DNA of 11,615 nt from Hyphomicrobium sp. (GTDB lineage Bacteria; Pseudomonadota; Alphaproteobacteria; Rhizobiales; Hyphomicrobiaceae), in NCBI GenBank assembly GCA_030609245.1, contig JAUWCP010000054.1:1-11615 (forward strand), in the 5' to 3' direction. A model generated the notes under the pieces. It saw nothing but the letters and a program-made list of their open reading frames with translations, was not told where the DNA came from and searched no databases. This document shows, in pieces, positions 5,532 through 11,615 of the stretch. Position 1 is the first letter of the stretch, and each line of letters begins with the position of its first letter. The position numbers and the translations under genes are program-made.

Positions 5532-7973
5532 ATGAGCGCTTTGCCCGCGAACAAAGACACGGGCGCCGAGGAATACGGCGCCGATTCCATCAAAATGCTG
5601 AAGGGGCTAGATGCTGTCCGCAAGCGCCCTGGGATGTACATCGGCGACACCGACGACGGCTCCGGTTTGCACCACATGATCTATGAGGTCGTCGACAACG
5701 CCGTCGACGAGATTTTGGCCGGCCACGCCAACGAGTGCTCTGTTGCTTTGAACCCAGACGGTTCGTGTACCGTGCGTGATGATGGCCGTGGCATTCCCAC
5801 TGGCATCAAAGCGGACGACGACCAGGATCCGAAGCGCTCGGCTGCTGAGATCGTTTTCACGGAGCTGCACGCGGGCGGCAAGTTCGACCAGAACGCTTAC
5901 AAGGTGTCTGGCGGCCTGCATGGAGTGGGCGTGTCTGTCGTCAACGCGTTATCGACTTGGCTTAAATGCCGCATTTGGCGCGCAGGCAAGGAGCACCTCA
6001 TCGAGTTTAGCGATGGCGTGGCCGTCGCACCGCTTCACGTTGTTGGCGACGCTGAGGGTCAGCAAGGCACGGAGGTATCGTTCCTGCCGAGCCTGAAGAC
6101 CTTCTCGCAGATAGAGTTCGACTTCGAGACGCTTGAGCATCGCTTGCGCGAGCTGGCCTTCCTCAATTCGGGCGCCAAAATCATCCTCACGGATGCGCGT
6201 CATGCGGACGTGAAGCGCGACGAGCTGATGTATGAAGGCGGCACGAAAGCGTTCGTGCGCTACCTCGATCGCTCTCGGCAGGCAGTCTTACCTGAGCCAA
6301 TCATGATCCGCGCTGAACGCGATGGCATCGGCATAGAGATAGCGCTGTGGTGGAACGACAGCTACCACGAGAACGTGCTGCTTTTTACCAATAATATCCG
6401 TCAGCGCGACGGCGGCACGCACTTGGCTGGTTTCCGTGCAGCGCTGACCCGTGTCATCAACAAGTATGCGGGTGACAGTGGGCTAGCAAAAAAAGAGAAA
6501 GTCGATCTCTCGGGGGAGGATTCGCGCGAGGGCCTCACATGCGTGCTCTCCATCAAAGTCCCCGACCCCAAATTCTCCAGCCAGACGAAGGACAAGCTCG
6601 TGTCCTCCGAGGTTAAACCGGTGATCGAAGGCGTCATTGGCGAACAGCTCACCGCTTGGTTTGAGGAGCACCCGAAGGAGGCAAAGACCGTCGTCGGCAA
6701 GATCGTAGAGGCTGCGCTCGCTCGCGAGGCCGCGCGCAAGGCACGTGATTTGACGCGACGCAAGGGCGCGCTCGATAACTTGCGTCTGCCCAGTGGCCTC
6801 GCCGAATGTCAGGATCGCGATCCTGTCAACACCGAGCTCTTCATCGTCGAGGGTGATTCGGCTGGCGGCTCGGCCAAGCAGGGCCGACAGCGGGAGTATC
6901 AGGCTGTACTGCCGATCCGCGGTAAGATCCTTAACGTCGAGCGCGCGCGCATCGATAAGATGCTCTCATCCGAGCAGGTGACCAATATCATCGGGGCGCT
7001 GGGCACCGGCATCCGCGATGACTTCAACCTATCCAAGCTGCGCTATCACAAGATCATTATCATGACGGACGCCGACGTCGATGGCGCCCACATCCGCACG
7101 CTGCTGCTGACATTTTTCTATCGGCAGATGCCCGAACTCGTTGAGCACGGCCACGTCTTCATCGCACAACCACCGCTCTATAGGGTCACGCGCGGCAAGT
7201 CTGAGACGTATCTTAAGGACCAGCGTGCACTGGAGGACTACCTGATCGACTCCGGTTTAGAGGAGACGGTGCTGGTCAGCGGCACCGGTGAGGAGCGCGC
7301 CGGCAAGGACTTACGCCATATCGTCGATCAAGCGCGCGCCATCGTTGGTCTCATCGAAGTGCTGCATTCGCGGTATTCGCGCGGTATCGTCGAGCAGGCG
7401 GCGATTGACGGCGCATTCGAGCCCGACCTTTTGCATTCGGCCGACCGCGCAAATGTGGTCGCTCAAGACATCGCGCGCCGGCTCGATGTCATTGCGGAGG
7501 AGACAGAGAAGGGCTGGCAAGGCCGTTTTGGTAACGACGGCTTTTTCTTCAAGCGCGAAGTACGTGGTGTCACCGAGGCGCACGCGCTCGATTTGGCTTT
7601 GCTGGGTTCGCTCGATGCACTGCGCTTGAACGAGCGGCACAAGCATCTGGCCGAGGTCTATGGCGCCCCAGCAAAGCTTCGACGTAAAACGGAGACGATC
7701 GCCGTCCACGGCCCGCGCGATCTGCTCGGCGCAATCTACGAGGCTGGGCGTAAGGGGGTCTCGCTGCAGCGTTACAAAGGCTTGGGCGAAATGAACCCCG
7801 AGCAGCTGTGGGAAACGACGCTGGATCGCGAGGTGCGCACGTTGCTTCAAGTCAAGGTCGGCGACCTATCCGAGGCGGACGAGATTTTCTCAAAGCTGAT
7901 GGGCGATGTCGTCGAGCCGCGTCGTGAATTCATTCAAGAGAACGCGCTTTCGGTTGTAAACCTCGACGTGTAA
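5532..7973 (+). CDS. gyrB: DNA gyrase subunit B
   Basis: GyrB is the ATPase half of the A2B2 type II topoisomerase that puts negative supercoils into DNA. The 813-residue product has the GHKL ATPase motifs EVVDNAVDE (52-60), DDGRGIPTG (83-91) and GGLHGVGVSVVNAL (127-140). The TOPRIM metal-binding residues follow in EGDSAGGSAKQGR (from residue 440) and DADVDGAHIRTLL (from 513). The C-terminal YKGLGEMNPEQLW starts at 748. Between TOPRIM and that tail sits the extra block of about 170 residues found in GyrB of Gram-negative bacteria, so the length is normal (E. coli 804). AAGGA at 5518-5522 lies 9 bases before the ATG. The Gly-rich ATP lid and the catalytic acidic residues all look intact. The gene has its own candidate promoter and converges with the metallopeptidase gene downstream. 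Confidence 0.98.
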   Translation: MSALPANKDTGAEEYGADSIKMLKGLDAVRKRPGMYIGDTDDGSGLHHMIYEVVDNAVDEILAGHANECSVALNPDGSCTVRDDGRGIPTGIKADDDQDPKRSAAEIVFTELHAGGKFDQNAYKVSGGLHGVGVSVVNALSTWLKCRIWRAGKEHLIEFSDGVAVAPLHVVGDAEGQQGTEVSFLPSLKTFSQIEFDFETLEHRLRELAFLNSGAKIILTDARHADVKRDELMYEGGTKAFVRYLDRSRQAVLPEPIMIRAERDGIGIEIALWWNDSYHENVLLFTNNIRQRDGGTHLAGFRAALTRVINKYAGDSGLAKKEKVDLSGEDSREGLTCVLSIKVPDPKFSSQTKDKLVSSEVKPVIEGVIGEQLTAWFEEHPKEAKTVVGKIVEAALAREAARKARDLTRRKGALDNLRLPSGLAECQDRDPVNTELFIVEGDSAGGSAKQGRQREYQAVLPIRGKILNVERARIDKMLSSEQVTNIIGALGTGIRDDFNLSKLRYHKIIIMTDADVDGAHIRTLLLTFFYRQMPELVEHGHVFIAQPPLYRVTRGKSETYLKDQRALEDYLIDSGLEETVLVSGTGEERAGKDLRHIVDQARAIVGLIEVLHSRYSRGIVEQAAIDGAFEPDLLHSADRANVVAQDIARRLDVIAEETEKGWQGRFGNDGFFFKREVRGVTEAHALDLALLGSLDALRLNERHKHLAEVYGAPAKLRRKTETIAVHGPRDLLGAIYEAGRKGVSLQRYKGLGEMNPEQLWETTLDREVRTLLQVKVGDLSEADEIFSKLMGDVVEPRREFIQENALSVVNLDV

Positions 7974-8032
7974 GCGTGCTCCTCATTCTGCTTTGGCTCG
8001 ATCCGGCGCAAGGCCGCGCACAGCCGAAGATC

Positions 8033-8050
8033 ACGCTGTTGGGGCAGCGT
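8033..8050. terminator. Weak hairpin between the converging gyrB and metallopeptidase genes
   Basis: ACGCTG (8033-8038) pairs with CAGCGT (8045-8050) around the 6-base loop TTGGGG. It is the clearest stem in the 111-bp gap between two convergent stop codons and could help termination from either side. It lacks a U-tract on both strands, so the call is tentative. Confidence 0.25.
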
Positions 8051-8084
8051 TCTGGCAGATCAGCCTGCAGATTAAACGTGGGTG

Positions 8085-8846
8085 TCAGCCCGACTTGCGC
8101 TCGGCTGGGCCGTATCGGTGAAGATCGAGGCCGTAGCGCTGTAGCCAAAGCTTGGCCTCTTGCATGCGCGGCATCGTACTTTCTACCAGCGCCCAGAATT
8201 TCGTGCCGTGGTTCATTTCGACGAGGTGCGCGATCTCGTGGGCAGCTACGTAGTCGAGCACAAAGGGCGGCGCGAGAATAAGTCGCCATGAGAACGAGAG
8301 TACTCCCGTCGTTGAACAGGAGCCCCACCGGCTGGATTGATCGCGAACGGCGATGCGCTTGGCGGTGACACCCAATTTTCGCGAATGATGAATGATGCGG
8401 TCATCGATATCGCGCCGTGCCTCCTCGAACAGCCAATCGCGCAAACGTCGCGGCGCATGCTCGACATGACCGCTGACGCGGAGCTCGGGGAATCCCGTCT
8501 TCGACTGGCTGCGCTGAACGACACCGCCCGTTTCACGTTTCCGCGCGAATACGAGTCGATGAATCTTACCGCGCAAAGGCAACAGCGCACCTTCGTGAAA
8601 CGGAACGGGATGGGGCACGCGATCAAGACGCTCGCGCACCCAATCGATATTGCGGATGATGAAGGAGTCGGCTTCGTCGAGGTCGCATTGCACGGGAAGC
8701 GTTACGATTACGGCGCGCCGTGTGCGACTGACGCGAAGCGTCAGACGACGCGCACCGGCGTGCCTGCGAACCTCGACCGGAGCACCGATCTCATCGAGCT
8801 CAGTTAGTTTCGACAAGGCTTCCGCGGACGCTACGGTCTGCCGCAT
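8085..8846 (-). CDS. YgjP-type (DUF45, M48-like) zinc metallopeptidase domain protein
   Basis: The 253-residue product belongs to the YgjP/DUF45 family of predicted zinc metallopeptidases. The clearest mark is AAHEIAHLVEMNHGTKFW, an HExxH motif (His203, Glu204, His207) with a third probable zinc ligand at His213. Also typical are the family stretch SSRWGSCS near residue 173 and RRLTLRVSRTRRAVIVTLP near the N-terminus. No signal peptide or membrane segment is visible, so it is probably cytoplasmic. The physiological substrate is unknown for most of the family; a link of YgjP to nucleotide hydrolysis has been suggested for E. coli but cannot be inferred here. I chose the ATG at 8846 because GAGGGA stands just before it at 8855-8850. 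An in-frame TTG at 8909 would add 21 residues. It lies in the opposite direction to gyrB and shows no clear functional link to either neighbour. Confidence 0.9.
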   Translation of the reverse strand: MRQTVASAEALSKLTELDEIGAPVEVRRHAGARRLTLRVSRTRRAVIVTLPVQCDLDEADSFIIRNIDWVRERLDRVPHPVPFHEGALLPLRGKIHRLVFARKRETGGVVQRSQSKTGFPELRVSGHVEHAPRRLRDWLFEEARRDIDDRIIHHSRKLGVTAKRIAVRDQSSRWGSCSTTGVLSFSWRLILAPPFVLDYVAAHEIAHLVEMNHGTKFWALVESTMPRMQEAKLWLQRYGLDLHRYGPAERKSG

Positions 8847-8938
8847 AGATCCCTCGCGCTGAACAAATGATGGACCGACTCGGAAGTGACGAGTGAAGCC
8901 CGTGCTCAACTCATTTGGCTTGCATCCCCAAGTTCAGA

Positions 8939-8948
8939 TTTAGCTAAA
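8939..8948. promoter_or_regulatory. 10-bp palindrome upstream of the metallopeptidase gene
   Basis: TTTAGCTAAA is a perfect palindrome about 95 bases upstream of the metallopeptidase ATG. It could be an operator half-turn, but a 10-bp palindrome can also arise by chance. A second one, CACACGTGTG, stands at 9037-9046 in the same gap. Confidence 0.2.
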
Positions 8949-9078
8949 GATTGGGTGACAAGCCAGTGCCAATGCGCAAGAGCACAGACAACGTGGCTAC
9001 ACTGTGGCCGGCGCGCCGCTTCGGCTTGAGGCCAAACACACGTGTGCATGTGCGAAACGAGTTCGGCGCCTTGTTCGC

Positions 9079-9101
9079 GCGATTGCGTACGGCGCAATCG
9101 C
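9079..9101 (-). terminator. Perfect hairpin directly after the senC stop codon
   Basis: GCGATTGCG (9079-9087) and CGCAATCGC (9093-9101) form a perfect 9-bp stem with a 5-base loop. On the - strand it begins on the base directly after the senC TAG (9104-9102). No U-tract follows, so it is either a non-classical terminator or an mRNA 3'-end stabiliser. Confidence 0.55.
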
Positions 9102-9710
9102 CTACAACGCCTTGTCGAGCTTTGCCGCCATCTCCTCAACGGGCGTCGTTGGCGAGAAGTGCGTCACGAACTCACCATTGGGGTCCATGAGATAGAAGAT
9201 CGCCGTGTGATCGATCGAGTAATCGCCGGGAAGATCTGCGTTTGGTACCTTCTTGTAGTAGACGCGATAGGCCTTCGCGGCTTTAGCGATCTCCTCGGGC
9301 GTGCCGGTCAAACCCACGAAGCGCGAATCAAAGTTCCGTACATATTCGCCGAGCTTTGCCGGTGTATCTCGTTCAGGGTTGACGGTGATGAAGACCGGCA
9401 CAACGCGATCTGCCTTTTCCCCAAGCTTGTCGAGCGCACCGGCTACGAGCTGCAAACCGGCCGGGCAGATGTCGGGACACGATGTGAAGCCGAAAAAGAC
9501 AAGCATGTAGCGGTCGCGGAAATCCTTCTCCGTTACGCGTGTACCGTTTTGATCGACGAGGCTGAATGGTCCGCCAATAAGCGCCTTCCCGCTCGTCCTT
9601 GGGCCCCCGGACGGCAGAATTGCCTCGCGCGCTTGCGGAATAATTGAAACGGCGGCTATGGCGCCAGCCGCGAGCCCGGCCACAACTGCCAGTATGAGTT
9701 TCATTTTCAT
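9102..9710 (-). CDS. senC: SCO1/SenC/PrrC family copper chaperone, membrane-anchored
   Basis: A 202-residue SCO1/SenC protein with a thioredoxin-like fold on the periplasmic side of the membrane. Such proteins bind copper and help build the CuA centre of cytochrome c oxidase. In Rhodobacter the homologue SenC/PrrC is encoded with RegB/RegA and influences their redox signal. The N-terminus (about 3-24) is a hydrophobic anchor or uncleaved signal. Copper ligands are visible: Cys78 and Cys82 in SCPDIC (CxxxC) and His168 in SIDHTAIFYLMDPNG. The core motif MLVFFGFTSCPDICP is typical. The ATG at 9710 is preceded by AAAGGAAAG at a somewhat long distance, and a second ATG two codons later is possible. 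It is transcribed away from the adjacent histidine kinase, so both may share a regulatory gap of about 120 bp or more. A hairpin follows its stop. Confidence 0.95.
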   Translation of the reverse strand: MKMKLILAVVAGLAAGAIAAVSIIPQAREAILPSGGPRTSGKALIGGPFSLVDQNGTRVTEKDFRDRYMLVFFGFTSCPDICPAGLQLVAGALDKLGEKADRVVPVFITVNPERDTPAKLGEYVRNFDSRFVGLTGTPEEIAKAAKAYRVYYKKVPNADLPGDYSIDHTAIFYLMDPNGEFVTHFSPTTPVEEMAAKLDKAL

Positions 9711-9832
9711 TGGATAGTCTTTCCTTTGTCGATGCAGTTAATCCCCGCAGGGCCTGGCTGCAACTCCCGTGAGTGGTGCCCTATTGTCGCGTTTGCCAAG
9801 CCGGCGGAAAGATCTTCGACGGTTCGTATTGC
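9711..9832. promoter_or_regulatory. Divergent senC/regB intergenic region
   Basis: The gap separates two divergent redox genes and must hold the senC promoter, and part of the kinase promoter if the kinase starts at 9833 or later. I could not find a convincing -35/-10 pair on either strand. Base use in the stretch up to about 9940 looks less coding-like than the kinase body, so the true regulatory gap may extend further right. Confidence 0.35.
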
Positions 9833-11308
9833 ATGCCATCGCTCGGGCTACCCATCCTGCCCCTTACCTATGCTAACCTTAGCCAACCTTGCGTCACTCA
9901 TGGTTTGTGTGCGTTGCAAAAACTACGACCAGCAAATAGCGCCTCCTTTCTGATCGATCCGGTCGAAGGCCGGCTGCGTCTCAACACGATCGTGCGCTTG
10001 CGCTGGATCGCGGTTCTGGGCCAACTCGTTGCGATTAGCGTCGTGACGTTTCTGTTCGGATTTTCGCTGCCTATCGGGGCATGTCTCACGGTTATCGCGC
10101 TATCGGCCTGGCTCAATGTTTTTCTCGGCATTCGCTATCCGCCGCGGCACAGGCTGAGCGTTGGGTTTGCGACGGGCCTCTTGATCTACGACATCGTGCA
10201 GCTCGCTGCGCTTCTGTACCTTACGGGCGGCATCAACAATCCCTTCACGATGCTCATCGTTGCGCCCGTGACGGTCTCAGCCGCGACTTTGCCGCCGCGC
10301 ATTACGATCGTGCTCGGCTTGATTGCACTTGCCGTTACCGCGTTTCTTGTCGTCGAGCACAAACCGCTACCCTGGTACGATGGGATAGCGTTCGAACTGC
10401 CGCGAATTTATAAATTTGGCATTTTTGCCGCTGTTTGCGCCTCAACGACGTTCATGGCCCTCTATGCGTGGCGGCTCACCAAGGAGTCCCGGCAAATGTC
10501 TGCGGCCTTGGCCGCCACCGATTTGGTTCTTGCACGCGAGCAGAAGTTGCATGCGCTTGATGGTCTGGCGGCCGCGGCTGCGCATGAGCTTGGCACGCCA
10601 CTGTCGACAATTGCGGTGGTCACCAAGGAACTGGAGCACCACATAGGGTCTGACGATCAGCTGCGCGAGGACATAAAGCTCTTGAACGCGCAGGCGCTGC
10701 GTTGCCGCGAGATTCTGCTGAAGCTCACCCGGCACCCAAGCGAACAGGACCCTCTGCATGCACGCGTCAGCGTTCGTGCGATGCTAGAAGAGGCGGCTGC
10801 ACCTTACCGTTCAGGCAAGGCCAACATCACCTTTGTGGCCGGGCCGGAGGGTGCTGAAGGGGGTGCAGCCTCACCGGAGGCTGTGGCGGAACGTCGGCCG
10901 GGCGTCATATACGGCCTCGGCAACATCATCGAGAACGCCACCGAATTTGCGCTCCAAGAGGTCACGATTCGAGCGCTATGGAATGCGGCTGAGGTCGTGG
11001 TGACCGTCACCGACGACGGTCCAGGCTTTCCCCCAGACATAATGGACAACGTGGGCGAGCCCTATGTCACGACACGGCCCGCTGAAGACGTCGCAGGAAT
11101 GAGTAAGGTGGATTTTGGAACGTCGGGACTCGGCCTTGGGTTTTTCATCGCCAAGACGTTGCTTGAGCGCTTCGGCGCCAGTGTGAGCCTTGCGAACCGA
11201 AAAAGCCCAGCCACCGGAGCAATAGTGCGTATTGCTTGGCCGCGGGACGTTTTCGAGGGCCAAGAACAAATTGCACGTACAAAGCTAAACCTTGGGGCTG
11301 GATTCTAG
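9833..11308 (+). CDS. regB: RegB/PrrB/ActS-type redox-sensing histidine kinase
   Basis: This membrane histidine kinase senses redox state through the ubiquinone pool and a cysteine thiol, then phosphorylates a RegA-type regulator. From the ATG at 9833 it has 491 residues. About six membrane segments lie between residues 58 and 212. The heptapeptide GGINNPF (132-138) is the quinone-site motif of the family. The H-box is AAAAHELGTPLSTI with phosphorylated His251. Cys291 in LRCREILL lies 40 residues later, the same spacing as His225 and the redox-active Cys265 of Rhodobacter capsulatus RegB. The ATPase part has the N box NIIENATEF (364-372), DDGPGFP (394-400) and GTSGLGLGFFIAKTLLERFG (429-448). 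The start is uncertain: a GTG at 9773 adds 20 residues, TTG codons at 9905 or 9914 shorten it, and none has a good ribosome binding site. senC is divergent and regA follows. Confidence 0.93.
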   Translation: MPSLGLPILPLTYANLSQPCVTHGLCALQKLRPANSASFLIDPVEGRLRLNTIVRLRWIAVLGQLVAISVVTFLFGFSLPIGACLTVIALSAWLNVFLGIRYPPRHRLSVGFATGLLIYDIVQLAALLYLTGGINNPFTMLIVAPVTVSAATLPPRITIVLGLIALAVTAFLVVEHKPLPWYDGIAFELPRIYKFGIFAAVCASTTFMALYAWRLTKESRQMSAALAATDLVLAREQKLHALDGLAAAAAHELGTPLSTIAVVTKELEHHIGSDDQLREDIKLLNAQALRCREILLKLTRHPSEQDPLHARVSVRAMLEEAAAPYRSGKANITFVAGPEGAEGGAASPEAVAERRPGVIYGLGNIIENATEFALQEVTIRALWNAAEVVVTVTDDGPGFPPDIMDNVGEPYVTTRPAEDVAGMSKVDFGTSGLGLGFFIAKTLLERFGASVSLANRKSPATGAIVRIAWPRDVFEGQEQIARTKLNLGAGF

Positions 11309-11371
11309 CCGGACAATCCAGGATCGATTGGTGTTCACAATAGAGCGACGTAAAGGCTGACACAGCGCTCG

Positions 11372-11386
11372 CAAAATGCGATTTTG
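11372..11386. promoter_or_regulatory. Perfect dyad upstream of the regA promoter
   Basis: CAAAAT and ATTTTG are exact inverse copies around a 3-base centre GCG. The site lies about 30 bases upstream of the candidate -35 box of regA, where an activator or repressor could bind. The protein is unknown. Confidence 0.35.
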
Positions 11387-11398
11387 ATGCGTGATCTG

Positions 11399-11423
11399 GC
11401 AAAGCTGTCGTCATTGGCTTTGC
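11399..11423. promoter_or_regulatory. Inverted repeat overlapping the regA -35 box (possible operator)
   Basis: GCAAAGC (11399-11405) and GCTTTGC (11417-11423) are perfect inverse copies with 11 bases between them. The right arm overlaps the candidate -35 hexamer at 11414-11419. A dimeric protein bound here would affect RNA polymerase binding. It lies outside the predicted transcript, so it is more likely a DNA site than an RNA hairpin. Confidence 0.4.
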
Positions 11424-11442
11424 GGGCAGTCGGGCCTATAAG
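11414..11442 (+). promoter_or_regulatory. Candidate sigma-70 promoter of regA
   Basis: TTGGCT (11414-11419) and TATAAG (11437-11442) are separated by the ideal 17 bases. They match the consensus hexamers at 4 of 6 and 5 of 6 positions. Transcription would start near 11449, about 30 bases before the GTG at 11477 and 75 before the ATG at 11525. It implies that regA can be expressed apart from the kinase gene. Confidence 0.5.
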
Positions 11443-11524
11443 CATATCTAGTGGTTCATCGGGACGGGGAGGTATCGTGGAGGAAAAGCACCGGATCGCA
11501 GACCCGGGCACTCCCGGAGGTGAA

Positions 11525-11615
11525 ATGAACACGACTGAAGATCTTTCCTTTCGTCAAGATGAGCTGCCAGAAGATCGCTCTCTCGTCATCGTCGATGATG
11601 ATCGCGCATTTCTGC
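11525..11615 (+). CDS. regA: RegA/PrrA/ActR-type response regulator (N-terminal part only)
   Basis: Only the first 30 codons are in the window; the gene runs off the right end. The visible part ends with DRSLVIVDDDRAFL (from residue 17), the first beta strand and acidic pocket (Asp24 to Asp26) of a receiver domain. It closely resembles the start of RegA/PrrA regulators, which activate or repress photosynthesis, respiration, carbon and nitrogen genes by redox state. The position after a RegB-type kinase supports this. The ATG has a near-perfect GGAGGTGA (11516-11523) in front, though spacing is short. An in-frame GTG at 11477 also has GGGGAGG (11466-11472) before it and would add 16 residues. 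The phosphorylated aspartate and the helix-turn-helix part lie outside the window. Confidence 0.88.
   Translation, partial: MNTTEDLSFRQDELPEDRSLVIVDDDRAFL

Noticed and set aside
8337..8807. Open frame of 156 codons on the + strand
   Set aside because: It lies antisense to the metallopeptidase gene, which has the HExxH motif and a ribosome binding site.
9042..9647. Open frame of about 200 codons on the + strand
   Set aside because: It is antisense to senC, whose copper ligands and family motifs are clear; the + frame resembles no protein family.
11384..11398. FNR/FnrL-like site near the regA promoter
   Set aside because: Only the left half TTGAT is good; the right half does not match ATCAA at the proper 4-base spacing.
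1..11615. CRISPR array, insertion sequence, phage or defence genes, tRNA or rRNA
   Set aside because: No regularly spaced repeats, transposase motifs, terminal inverted repeats or structural RNA signatures were seen on either strand.

Overview
The window looks like chromosomal DNA of an alphaproteobacterium, most likely of the order Hyphomicrobiales (Rhizobiales), possibly near Hyphomicrobiaceae. The reasons are the moderately high GC content, the protein sequences of DnaA, DnaN, RecF and GyrB, the redox sensor pair of RegB/RegA (PrrB/PrrA, ActS/ActR) type, and the alphaproteobacterial style of the rhodanese-like protein in front of dnaA. The genus is inference; no rRNA gene is present to fix it.

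Layout. Positions 1-648 hold no convincing gene, only short repeats, inverted repeats and weak DnaA-box-like and CtrA-like matches. A small single-domain rhodanese follows (649-1092). Then comes the replication and recombination block, all on the + strand: dnaA (1220-2755), dnaN (3051-4169), recF (4173-5384) and gyrB (5532-7973). dnaN and recF are separated by 3 nt and are probably translationally coupled. gyrB has its own candidate extended -10 promoter. Facing gyrB on the - strand is a YgjP-type (DUF45/M48-like) zinc metallopeptidase (8085-8846). Behind it, also on the - strand, is a SCO1/SenC copper protein (9102-9710). Divergent from senC is a RegB/PrrB/ActS-type membrane histidine kinase (about 9833-11308). 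The window ends inside the first 30 codons of its presumed partner, a RegA/PrrA/ActR-type response regulator (from 11525).

How the genes work together. DnaA starts replication, DnaN is the sliding clamp, RecF loads RecA at gaps and GyrB is the ATPase subunit of gyrase, so the left two thirds are core chromosome maintenance. The right third is a redox module: SenC/PrrC proteins bind copper and serve cytochrome oxidase assembly and signalling to RegB, and RegB phosphorylates RegA according to the quinone and thiol redox state. The kinase keeps the quinone-site heptapeptide, the H-box and the redox cysteine 40 residues after the phosphorylated histidine.

This is mainly a well-known chromosomal region. 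I found no CRISPR array, insertion sequence, phage gene, tRNA or rRNA, and nothing that amounts to a new multi-gene system. The less expected signals are small. They are two perfect hairpins of 9-bp stem and 5-nt loop at the stop codons of dnaA and senC, a long-range inverted repeat in front of dnaA, and a regA promoter with two dyads just upstream of or overlapping its -35 box. In addition, two in-frame starts of regA each have a strong ribosome binding site.
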